Shown here: positions 54,670 through 64,000 of the stretch, piece by piece
Numbering within the stretch: position 1 is the stretch's first letter
How the letters are laid out: each line of letters starts with the position of its first letter
Origin: Paenibacillus polymyxa M1
Lineage (GTDB): Bacteria > Bacillota > Bacilli > Paenibacillales > Paenibacillaceae
Direction of reading: 5' to 3'
Assembly (NCBI RefSeq): GCF_000237325.1
Contig: NC_017542.1
Span: 4,728,001 to 4,792,000, forward strand
Length of the DNA: 64,000 bases
The notes under the pieces: model-generated
The model's input: the letters and a program-made list of their open reading frames with translations, nothing else
Databases searched by the model: none
What the model was told of the DNA's origin: nothing
Translations under genes and position numbers: made by a program

Positions 54670-55359
54670 CTATTTTCTTTTTCGTTTCATACTACGAATG
54701 GTCGTTTTCGTTGCCTGATCCACCCGGTATGATTCTGTGATTTTTTGCAGAGCCTTGTTGAAAGTAAAATCGTCTAATGCATTATGACTTAAATACGCCA
54801 TCGTTACCTCAGGCAGCTTGATATAACAGATAGATATAGCCCAGGCTACCGCCATTTGTACATAATAATCCTCACGATGGGTCTGATCTAGCAAAGTAAG
54901 CACCCGGTTAATATACTGTTCTTCAATATAAAAATTCAGCAGCATAACCACCCCAAACCGAATTTCATATTCTTTCTTAGAGAACAGATAGGGCTGAATA
55001 AAATCCCATACTTTTTCTTTATGTTGTTTCGTGATTTTCAATCCGGCACAGAAACTATCGCATACGGACCAATTATCAATTTTAGGAACAAACTTGGCGG
55101 TATAACTCAAAACTTCCTCAATATCTGTTTTTACAGAACCAATCACCATACCTTGCAGCATCACTTCTTCAAAGTGCTCACTTTCGGCGGTCTCCAGATA
55201 AAGTCGCCAATCTCCTTTGGCAATATCTTGAGCCAGCTTACGCAGCACCGGCAGACGCACACCCAGCACATTATTAATCGTTGGCAGCAATGCAGCCGTA
55301 AATTTCTGAAAATCCGTATCCACTTGTGACAGTATCTGCTCTCTGATGGTCTTCTCCAT
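54670..55359 (-). CDS. AlkD-like DNA alkylation repair protein (HEAT-like repeats)
   Basis: 229 residues, all-helical, of the ALK repeat family: VRLPVLRKLAQDIAKGD, KIDNWSVCDSFCAGLK and WAISICYIKLPE are characteristic. These proteins excise or bind alkylated bases such as 3-methyl- or 7-methyl-purines. A longer frame reaches 55455, but GGGAG precedes 55359. Last gene of the adaAB cluster, 19 nt after the AlkA-like gene. Confidence 0.9.
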   Translation of the reverse strand: MEKTIREQILSQVDTDFQKFTAALLPTINNVLGVRLPVLRKLAQDIAKGDWRLYLETAESEHFEEVMLQGMVIGSVKTDIEEVLSYTAKFVPKIDNWSVCDSFCAGLKITKQHKEKVWDFIQPYLFSKKEYEIRFGVVMLLNFYIEEQYINRVLTLLDQTHREDYYVQMAVAWAISICYIKLPEVTMAYLSHNALDDFTFNKALQKITESYRVDQATKTTIRSMKRKRK

Positions 55360-55378
55360 ATTTTCCACTCCCTGTTTG

Positions 55379-55996
55379 TTAACGAAATGAAATGCTCCAC
55401 AAATAAATGGAAGCCACTGAACCATAAGGTGAATACACTCGGCGATACTCCTCAAATTGCTGCTTGGTCAGTGTATCTAAATGGTACAACTTCATCATTC
55501 CCCGCCGAATAGCCATATCGCCCCAACTGACGACGTCCGGACGTTCCATGCAATTAATCAGCATCATTTCAGCTGTCCAAGGGCCTATCCCTTGTAGCGA
55601 GGATAATTTCTGGATCACCTGTGTATCAGAAAGCTCATATAATTCCTGTAAATCCAACAATCCCTGCTCGATCGTTTGGGCTATATTCAGGATACATGCT
55701 GCTTTTTTCATGGTTATGCCACAGCTTTGAATTTCCTGAGCCGTCTGAACGGCTATATTTTGCGGAGTGATCGCGCCTAATTTCTCCTGCATCCTTGTCC
55801 ATATGGTCTGAACCGCCTTGGCCGAAATAAGCTGCCCCACAATCGCATGAACAAGCGCTGCAAACAGGTCGGGAATGATTACGCGTTCTACCTTGCCCAT
55901 TTGCGTTATAGCGGCACCAAGTACGGTATCTACCGTTTTCAGGTAGTTGATTTCCTTTTCTCCATAGTCAAAGTTTTTGGTCATGACCGTTTCCAT
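55379..55996 (-). CDS. HhH-GPD DNA-3-methyladenine glycosylase (AlkA-like)
   Basis: 205 residues, shorter than E. coli AlkA. Helix-hairpin-helix LQGIGPWTAE (about 134-143) and a probable catalytic Asp at about 160 (VSWGDMAIRRG). It excises alkylated bases. The ATG at 55996 has GGGAG at 5 nt. 62 nt downstream of the radical SAM gene in the adaAB cluster. Confidence 0.9.
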   Translation of the reverse strand: METVMTKNFDYGEKEINYLKTVDTVLGAAITQMGKVERVIIPDLFAALVHAIVGQLISAKAVQTIWTRMQEKLGAITPQNIAVQTAQEIQSCGITMKKAACILNIAQTIEQGLLDLQELYELSDTQVIQKLSSLQGIGPWTAEMMLINCMERPDVVSWGDMAIRRGMMKLYHLDTLTKQQFEEYRRVYSPYGSVASIYLWSISFR

Positions 55997-56058
55997 TCGT
56001 TCTCCCGCTCCCCTTGTATGGTACACTCTTCATTTTAATTGCATAGGCTGCTTTCATA

Positions 56059-56874
56059 TCAGGGCTCAAATCCTTCTTTGCTCACATAGAGCTGTTCTTC
56101 GGGAAAAACATGAAGAAAACGCTCATAAACCGCCTTATAGGCGGCAGGGTGATACCATTCTTCCAGCCCCAATGACTCGTACAGCGCACCAATGTTCAAG
56201 CTGCGCGTCCGCCTTCCCCCGCTGCCGTCTCCCATAAAATAATCATCAATACAGACACGGTTGACCAGAGGCACAAGCTTGTCTGCAAAATGCTCACTGC
56301 TTGGCAGCATCGGAGCAATAGTAGCTTGCGTCGGCACACCTGCCTCTTTTAAAAGTTGCAGCGTTTGGAGACGAGCCTGGATGGGAGGAGCTTCCGGAGT
56401 GAAATGTTTGCGTATATCCTCACGGTCTGTTTCTACCGTGATACTCACACGTACACGTTCCTTCAATTGGAGCAATAAATCAACATCTCGTCGTACAAGC
56501 GGACTACGCGTCTGTACAAAGAGAAAATCTGGCGGATCTTCCACCATCACTTCCAGCAGAGATCGGGTCACCTCTTCCTTGTACTCGGCCGGCTGATAAG
56601 GGTCAGTGCTTGACGACATAAAAATCGTGACTTTCCCTCTAGATTGGGCCCTGCGAAGCTCCTTGCGAAGAATATCTGCCGCCTCTTTTTTAATATCAAC
56701 CCATGTTCCCCAGGCTTCCCTCCGAAACGTAGAGACTGGCAATTGGCGTACATAACAATACGAGCAACCAAAGGTACAGCCGGTATACGGGTTCAACGAG
56801 TGTGTATACCCTGACAAGAAGCCGGTTCCTTTATTCAATAGAGTCTTGGGAGATTTGTAATACTCATTTTTCAT
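56059..56874 (-). CDS. Radical SAM protein, spore photoproduct lyase-like (SPL family)
   Basis: 271 residues. Radical SAM cysteines C33, C37 and C40 (CTFGCSYC) after LNPYTGC, and SSSTDPYQPAE in the next strand, as in SPL-family/Rv2578c-like proteins. The true spore photoproduct lyase repairs UV spore lesions, but this family also has members of unknown activity. The ATG at 56874 has GAGG at 6 nt and lies 14 nt after adaB, so it belongs to the alkylation-response operon. Confidence 0.87.
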   Translation of the reverse strand: MKNEYYKSPKTLLNKGTGFLSGYTHSLNPYTGCTFGCSYCYVRQLPVSTFRREAWGTWVDIKKEAADILRKELRRAQSRGKVTIFMSSSTDPYQPAEYKEEVTRSLLEVMVEDPPDFLFVQTRSPLVRRDVDLLLQLKERVRVSITVETDREDIRKHFTPEAPPIQARLQTLQLLKEAGVPTQATIAPMLPSSEHFADKLVPLVNRVCIDDYFMGDGSGGRRTRSLNIGALYESLGLEEWYHPAAYKAVYERFLHVFPEEQLYVSKEGFEP

Positions 56875-56888
56875 ACCTAACCTCACTA

Positions 56889-57422
56889 CTATATTGATTT
56901 GTGTGTGCGATTTTTTTCAAGCTGCAAAAGCTTCACCTTCATGTCCAGCCCCCCACGATACCCGGTCAAAGCTCCATTCTTACCAATGACCCGGTGACAA
57001 GGGATGGTGACCAAAATCGGATTAGCACCGATGGCAGAACCTACCGCACGAACAGAGTTCGGCTTTTGAATAGCGTTGGCAATATCTGAATAGGATTGTG
57101 TCTCCCCATACGGAATATTACACAGCGCGTTCCATACAGCCATTTGAAATGCAGTTCCATGAAAGTCAAAAGGGAATGTAAAATGTGTGCGCTCCCCTTG
57201 GAAATATTCAATCAACTCCTTGGCATAGAGCTGTAAAACGATATCCTCTTCAACTAAAGGACTGTCGGGAAATCGACTTCCTGCCCATGTTATCAATTCC
57301 TCTACAGGTTGATTAAGCGAACCGACATAACATAATCCTTCCGATGTAGCTGCAATATATAAATTCCAATCCTCGTGCGTCAATAATGACCAATAGATCG
57401 TTTTATTCATTTGATGTACCAT
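56889..57422 (-). CDS. adaB: O6-methylguanine-DNA methyltransferase AdaB/Ogt
   Basis: 177 residues. Acceptor Cys in PCHRVIG (about 132) and the DNA-binding SVRAVGSAIGANP segment. It removes methyl groups from O6-methylguanine irreversibly. ATG at 57422 with GGAGGT 7 nt upstream; overlaps adaA by 20 nt, so the two are coupled, as in B. subtilis adaAB. Confidence 0.94.
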   Translation of the reverse strand: MVHQMNKTIYWSLLTHEDWNLYIAATSEGLCYVGSLNQPVEELITWAGSRFPDSPLVEEDIVLQLYAKELIEYFQGERTHFTFPFDFHGTAFQMAVWNALCNIPYGETQSYSDIANAIQKPNSVRAVGSAIGANPILVTIPCHRVIGKNGALTGYRGGLDMKVKLLQLEKNRTHKSI

Positions 57423-58008
57423 GCTGTGTACCTCCTTTTTGAGTTGCTTTGGATTCGAGTTGGCGATACTGCAACGGGGTGTAACCTGTATTCTTTTTAA
57501 ACAACGTAATAAAGTAAGGGATATTGGACAGACCTACGTTCTCCCCCACTTCCGCAACAGATTGATGTGAGCAAATAAGCAGCTTCTTCGCTTGTTTCAA
57601 CCTAGTACGCTGTATATATTCCATCGGAGTGACATGCATGATTCGCTTGAAGGTACGATGTAAATGATACGGGCTTCCATGACTTATCTCTGCCAGGACG
57701 TGCAATGTTAAGTCCTTCATATAGTTCGAATCTACGTATTCTGCAACTCCTGCGATCCAGTCGTGATCAGGCAATCGTTGTCCTGTCGGTTTACATCTTT
57801 TACACGGACGAAAATGCTCAGCCAAAGCCTGCTCTGCTGATGTAAATAAACGGATGTTCTCTCTTTTAGGAGGTCGGGATTTGCAGGAGGGGCGACAAAA
57901 TATTTTCGTTGTCTTCACAGCATACAAAAATACCCCGTCATAAGACTTGTCATTTTCTACAATAGCTCTCCACTTTTCGTCTGTTATGGATAAATCGGAT
58001 GTGCTCAT
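57403..58008 (-). CDS. adaA: AdaA-type methylphosphotriester-DNA methyltransferase and activator
   Basis: 201 residues. N-terminal Ada domain with zinc cysteines C38, C42, C69 and C72 (FCRPSC, RPCKRC) and a C-terminal AraC-type HTH (LTLHVLAEISHGSPYHLHRTFK). Methyl transfer from a phosphotriester to a Cys turns it into an activator of the adaptive response. GAGGGGA precedes the ATG. First gene of the operon that ends at 54670. Confidence 0.94.
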   Translation of the reverse strand: MSTSDLSITDEKWRAIVENDKSYDGVFLYAVKTTKIFCRPSCKSRPPKRENIRLFTSAEQALAEHFRPCKRCKPTGQRLPDHDWIAGVAEYVDSNYMKDLTLHVLAEISHGSPYHLHRTFKRIMHVTPMEYIQRTRLKQAKKLLICSHQSVAEVGENVGLSNIPYFITLFKKNTGYTPLQYRQLESKATQKGGTQHGTSNE

Positions 58009-58051
58009 GTTAATCCCCTCTCTTGTGCAATGTCCCCTTCCTCATATCCAA

Positions 58052-58057
58052 ATTATA
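58052..58057 (-). promoter_or_regulatory. Candidate -10 element of the adaA promoter
   Basis: TATAAT on the minus strand about 44 nt upstream of adaA, with no good TTGACA 17 nt before it. Activator-dependent promoters often lack a -35, as expected for an AdaA-driven one. Confidence 0.35.
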
Positions 58058-58108
58058 AACTAAATAGTGAACATATGTACCCCTCCTGGAATGTAAAAGC
58101 AAGATAAC

Positions 58109-58137
58109 GAAAAAAAGTGACTCCGCGCGGAGCCACC
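58109..58137 (-). terminator. Terminator after the AGCS symporter
   Basis: GTGGCTCC/GGAGTCAC arms with GCGC loop, then seven T on the minus strand. Confidence 0.88.
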
Positions 58138-58161
58138 TTTGATTTTAGTTCTCTATCTTAT

Positions 58162-59652
58162 TTAGGCTTGCAGCTTACCGGGTTCAACCGTAATCTTCGT
58201 CTCATCTGAAGGATGCTGATATGCCTGTGACCAATAATCTGCATTTGAAATTCCCGCCTGCTTCGGGTCAAATACCGGGTCTAGCCCTTGGCGCCGTTGC
58301 CGCTCGTAATCCTTAAGCACGAGAAGCGCAGGCTTGGCCAAAAGGATCATAGCAATCAGATTCACCCACATCATAATACCGACCCCCATATCCCCCAGTG
58401 TCCACGCCAACGCAGATTCCTTGACGACCGTTCCATAAAAGGTCGAACCCAGAATAACCAACTTTAACAGGAACATAGGCCATCTGGCTTTACGGTCGGC
58501 AACCAGGTAGGCCATATTGGTTTCAGCGATGTAATAATAGGCGATAATGGTGGTAAAGGCGAAAAAGAACAAGGTTATGGACAAGAGGCTTGATCCGAAA
58601 CCCGGGAATACCGATTCAATAGCAGCCTGTGTATATTGTGTTCCTTCTTCAACACCCGGGAGATGCTGCACAATATAACCCCCACCCGGTCCCTTCACGT
58701 TGTACATCCCTGTAAACAAGACCATGAAAGCCGTGGACGTACAGACTAAAAAAGTATCTACATACACGGAAAATGCTTGAACCAGCCCCTGTTTTGCTGG
58801 ATGGGACACTTCTGCGGCTGCTGCCGGATGCGCACCAGAACCTTGTCCCGCTTCATTCGAATAAATGCCTCGTTTTACCCCCCAGGCAATGGCTGTCCCT
58901 GCTATACCACCGAACACTGAATCGATACCGAAGGCACTGCGAAAAATAAGGGTAAATACATCGGGAAGCGCAGTAATGTTCGTCACCATAATATAGAAAG
59001 AGACAAGGATGTAGCCAAGTGCCATGAAGGGTATGACTACCTGTGCCACATTGGCAATTCTTTTTACACCACCAAATATGATAAGCGCCAGCAACACGAC
59101 AACTACTATCCCGGAAACCTTCATATCCATACCAAACGAATTATGAAAAGCTACCGCAATCGAATTCGATTGAGTTCCCGGCAACAGTAAACACATAGCG
59201 ACCAACGCTACAACTGCGAAAATAACCGCAAACCATTTTAAGCCTGTCCCTTTTTCAATATAAAAGGCCGGGCCGCCTCGATACTGACCATCACGCTTTA
59301 CCTTATAGATCTGAGCCAGTGTAGATTCAACAAACGCAGTGGCCGATCCGATAAAAGCCATGACCCACATCCAAAATATTGCCCCAGGTCCCCCCATACC
59401 GACTGCCAATGCAATCCCAGCAATATTTCCCGTCCCTACACGTCCCGATAGCGCCATCGTAAAGGCTTGAAAAGAAGAAACGCCTGCCTCTGAACTTTTT
59501 CCTTTAAAGACGAGGCGAATCATCTCTTTGAAATGTCTGATTTGCAGAAATCGAGTCATAATTGAAAATAATAGCCCCACGCTCAAACAGACATATACCA
59601 CAGGATTGCTCCAAATGACGCCATTTACTGCCTCTGCCCACTTCTCTAACAT
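58162..59652 (-). CDS. Alanine/glycine:cation symporter (AGCS family)
   Basis: About 496 residues, eleven helices. Family signatures: GTGNIAGIALAVGMGGPGAIFWMW, GGPAFYIEKG and EAGQGSGAHPAAAA. It imports alanine or glycine with Na+ or H+. Start set at 59652, where a typical N-terminus begins (MLEKWAEAVNGVIW); an in-frame TTG/ATG lies at 59679. Alone between terminators. Confidence 0.92.
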   Translation of the reverse strand: MLEKWAEAVNGVIWSNPVVYVCLSVGLLFSIMTRFLQIRHFKEMIRLVFKGKSSEAGVSSFQAFTMALSGRVGTGNIAGIALAVGMGGPGAIFWMWVMAFIGSATAFVESTLAQIYKVKRDGQYRGGPAFYIEKGTGLKWFAVIFAVVALVAMCLLLPGTQSNSIAVAFHNSFGMDMKVSGIVVVVLLALIIFGGVKRIANVAQVVIPFMALGYILVSFYIMVTNITALPDVFTLIFRSAFGIDSVFGGIAGTAIAWGVKRGIYSNEAGQGSGAHPAAAAEVSHPAKQGLVQAFSVYVDTFLVCTSTAFMVLFTGMYNVKGPGGGYIVQHLPGVEEGTQYTQAAIESVFPGFGSSLLSITLFFFAFTTIIAYYYIAETNMAYLVADRKARWPMFLLKLVILGSTFYGTVVKESALAWTLGDMGVGIMMWVNLIAMILLAKPALLVLKDYERQRRQGLDPVFDPKQAGISNADYWSQAYQHPSDETKITVEPGKLQA

Positions 59653-59815
59653 TCCTTGCATTTCCCCCTGATCCATCAATTCATATTCAGTTAATGTTTT
59701 CAGAAAATTTTTTCATATTTACAAGAAATTATAGATTAGTTTTTACAACCGTACAAGCTAATTTAATTGACATATTGTCAATTACAAATCGACTTATCTG
59801 CTACCTGAAAGGACG

Positions 59816-59860
59816 ACAAAAAAGCTCTGAGGACCCAAAAAAGTGGATCGTCAGAGCTTG
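59816..59860 (-). terminator. Terminator after bglP
   Basis: AAGCTCTGA/TCAGAGCTT outer arms plus an inner GATCCAC/GGGTCC-like stem, then six T on the minus strand. Confidence 0.88.
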
Positions 59861-59873
59861 GTCTTTAAGAAAT

Positions 59874-61781
<1,908 letters not shown>

Positions 61782-61812
61782 CTAAGGGGCTTTTTACCAT
61801 ATTTAGGCACAC

Positions 61813-61876
61813 AAAAAACCTAAGCCTTGAAAAATGGTGGGCACTTGAGTCCCGCAATTTTTCATGACTTAGGTTT
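61813..61876 (-). terminator. LicT-controlled terminator before bglP
   Basis: AACCTAAGTC...AAAAAT arms pair with ATTTTT...GGCTTAGGTT, then five T. Its 5' arm overlaps the RAT at 61871-61900, so LicT binding blocks termination. Confidence 0.88.
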
Positions 61877-61900
61877 TGCCTGCATAACCAGTAACAATCC
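61871..61900 (-). promoter_or_regulatory. RAT antiterminator site before bglP
   Basis: 30-nt ribonucleic antiterminator on the minus strand beginning GGATTGTTACTGG and ending GCAGGCAAAACCT, the LicT/BglG family recognition pattern. Confidence 0.9.
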
Positions 61901-62013
61901 CAGTTAAAACTTATTAAATTCCTGTTACTCACATAATATAATTAAACTACCATATTTGTCAACAAAAACATTTAACCTTTTATTTTGATCCTTTTTCGAA
62001 TAAAAGGTTTAAC

Positions 62014-62844
62014 TTATCTATTCACCACTCGTTCAATATGCACAGTCAAATACAGCTTTTCTTCGTTCGTCAATTCGTGACCGTATTCTTTTTTTACAAA
62101 GGTTCCGATTTTCTCCGTACAAGCGGCTGCTTCCTTGTGCTTTTCCTTAATCATGTCATATAAATGATCATAGTTATTTTCATAGTGATTTCCCTTAAAT
62201 ACACGCTGGGCGAAAAATTTCAGATGCGTAATAAAGCGGAAATAACTCAAAGAATCCTCGTCAAAATCCACCTTAAAATGGTACTTGGCGATATTGATAA
62301 TTTGCTGGATGAACTTCGTAATACTCATGGTCGTAATGACTTCCTCGTTCATTTCAGCATTCACGATGTGAAGGGCAATATAAGCCGCTTCATCCACAGG
62401 CAGTTCAATACCGAGCTTTTGTTTGATTTGTTCCAGCGTTCTCAGACCAATAGCGAATTCTTCTTTGTACAGCTGCTTGATTTCCCACAATAACGCGTTT
62501 TTGATTTCCAGTCCTTCCCGGTACCTTTCAATAGCAAAATTGATATGGTCGGTCAGAGAAACATAAATATTTTCGTTTAGCTTTCTGTTCAGATTATGCT
62601 TGGCGTCATTAATGACTTCCTCCACAATCACGATCAAATCCATCGGTACCTCGCGCAGCAGCATTTTGAAGTTATCGGATGTCTGCTTGTTTTTCAGCGC
62701 AAATACCTTCTGAATCCTGGTTTCGTCTACTTTGTCTCCTGGCTTTTTCTTAAAAGCAATCCCTCGACCCATGACCACGAGTTCTGTACCGTCTGTCTGG
62801 TAGACACTAATTACATTGTTGTTGATGACCTTTGCTATATTCAT
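62014..62844 (-). CDS. licT: BglG/LicT-family transcription antiterminator
   Basis: 276 residues. CAT RNA-binding domain (about 1-55, MNIAKVINNNVISV), then PRD1 (about 65-170) and PRD2 (about 175-275), whose histidines are phosphorylated by HPr and EII. It binds the RATs at 61871 and 62965. GGGGGAT precedes the ATG. Lies upstream of bglP, so it activates both itself and bglP. Confidence 0.95.
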   Translation of the reverse strand: MNIAKVINNNVISVYQTDGTELVVMGRGIAFKKKPGDKVDETRIQKVFALKNKQTSDNFKMLLREVPMDLIVIVEEVINDAKHNLNRKLNENIYVSLTDHINFAIERYREGLEIKNALLWEIKQLYKEEFAIGLRTLEQIKQKLGIELPVDEAAYIALHIVNAEMNEEVITTMSITKFIQQIINIAKYHFKVDFDEDSLSYFRFITHLKFFAQRVFKGNHYENNYDHLYDMIKEKHKEAAACTEKIGTFVKKEYGHELTNEEKLYLTVHIERVVNR

Positions 62845-62905
62845 CTCGATCCCCCGTTCCCTATGCCAGCAAGAGCCACTCATGCTCCATCCACTTTATT
62901 GCAAA

Positions 62906-62970
62906 CAAAAAAAACCGAAGCACGCCAAATAAACTAGACTGTAAAATCCGCTTATTCGTGGCTTAGGTTT
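62906..62970 (-). terminator. LicT-controlled terminator before licT
   Basis: AAACCTAAGCCACG pairs imperfectly with CGTGCTTCGGTTT, followed by a T-run. Overlaps the RAT at 62965-62993. Confidence 0.75.
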
Positions 62971-62993
62971 TGCCTGCTATGCAGTAACAATCC
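62965..62993 (-). promoter_or_regulatory. RAT antiterminator site before licT
   Basis: 29-nt site on the minus strand, GGATTGTTACTGC to GCAGGCAAAACCT, a near match to the RAT at 61871-61900 with a one-base shorter centre. Confidence 0.88.
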
Positions 62994-63015
62994 TAAAAAT
63001 GATGGAATTGGGTCA

Positions 63016-63044
63016 AGTATAGCCCGAAAAGGAACGATTGTCAA
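63016..63044 (-). promoter_or_regulatory. Sigma-A promoter of the licT-bglP operon
   Basis: TTGACA (63039-63044), 17-nt spacer and TATACT (63016-63021) on the minus strand, just upstream of the first RAT. Confidence 0.85.
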
Positions 63045-63052
63045 CGCTTTCA
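63039..63052 (-). promoter_or_regulatory. Cre (CcpA) site overlapping the licT promoter
   Basis: TGAAAGCGTTGACA on the minus strand fits the cre consensus TGWAANCGNTNWCA at every position and overlaps the -35 TTGACA. CcpA binding should block the promoter when preferred sugars are present. Confidence 0.85.
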
Positions 63053-63065
63053 ATCAAGTAACGAG

Positions 63066-63104
63066 GATCGGAAATCCCCGTTGATTCAGGACGTCCGATC
63101 CTAT
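63066..63104 (-). terminator. Hairpin after the 6-phospho-beta-glucosidase gene
   Basis: AGGATCGGA and TCCGATCCT form an exact stem on the minus strand, enclosing about 20 nt. No clear T-run follows, so it may stabilise the mRNA end rather than terminate. Confidence 0.5.
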
Positions 63105-63119
63105 TTCCTTGTGGTACGA

Positions 63120-64000
<881 letters not shown>

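Noticed and set aside
63066..63104. Hairpin after the glucosidase as a RAT or riboswitch
   Set aside because: It has only a simple 9-bp stem and none of the RAT bases, so it is listed as a weak 3' hairpin.

Overview
The window looks like chromosomal DNA of an endospore-forming, low-to-mid GC Firmicute, most likely Paenibacillus (P. polymyxa-like). Reasons: strong AGGAGG-type ribosome sites, frequent TTG starts, two alpha/beta-type small acid-soluble spore proteins, spore genes (ylbJ-, yunB-, lytH-like), SAM-I and T-box leaders, a CcpA-type cre site, and gene neighbourhoods that match Bacillus subtilis (yutM/yutJ/yuzB/yutI; pepF/truncated globin; yutD/lipA/lytH/yunB) but with a futalosine-pathway gene (mqnE) instead of classical menaquinone genes nearby. 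I saw no rRNA, tRNA, insertion sequence, prophage or CRISPR array. The genus assignment is inference.

Layout. 0.2-5 kb: small membrane or hypothetical proteins, an EamA exporter divergent from a LysR regulator, an NTF2-like protein and an S-layer-homology protein. 5-9 kb: Fe-S assembly factors (ErpA/IscA, NifU C-domain) around mqnE and a type II NADH dehydrogenase. 9-13 kb: an SDR enzyme and the metNIQ methionine importer behind a SAM-I riboswitch. 13-17 kb: a HEPN-like protein, a UbiD-family decarboxylase, ctaA and a thioredoxin. 17-28 kb: DUF2515, a MurJ/SpoVB-type flippase, DUF456, a HAD phosphatase, two tandem class B penicillin-binding proteins and a CvpA-transglutaminase fusion. 28-36 kb: MFS transporter, a spore micro-ORF, a mini-Toprim protein, ctaB, yfhP, two SASPs and trpS with its Trp T-box. 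36-47 kb: pepF, YycC-like pair, DUF2225, truncated globin, ylbJ, nadK, and the yutD-lipA / lytH-yunB block. 47-55 kb: an ATPase-less sugar ABC importer with a YesM/YesN two-component system. 54.6-58 kb: a five-gene alkylation-damage cluster (adaA-adaB-radical SAM-alkA-like-alkD-like). 58-64 kb: an AGCS symporter and a beta-glucoside PTS block (bglP, licT, a 6-phospho-beta-glucosidase cut by the right edge) with two LicT antiterminator sites and a cre/promoter.

How the parts fit. mqnE, the UbiD decarboxylase, NDH-2 and ctaA/ctaB all bear on the menaquinone/heme-copper respiratory chain. The 54.6-58 kb block looks like a single adaptive-response operon whose least explained member is a spore-photoproduct-lyase-like radical SAM protein. 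The licT-bglP unit resembles the E. coli bgl layout, with a conditional terminator before the antiterminator gene and another before the PTS gene. No obviously new defence or mobile system is present; the best leads are the radical SAM protein in the alkylation operon, the structured leader of mqnE, the HEPN-like protein and several unlisted micro-proteins.
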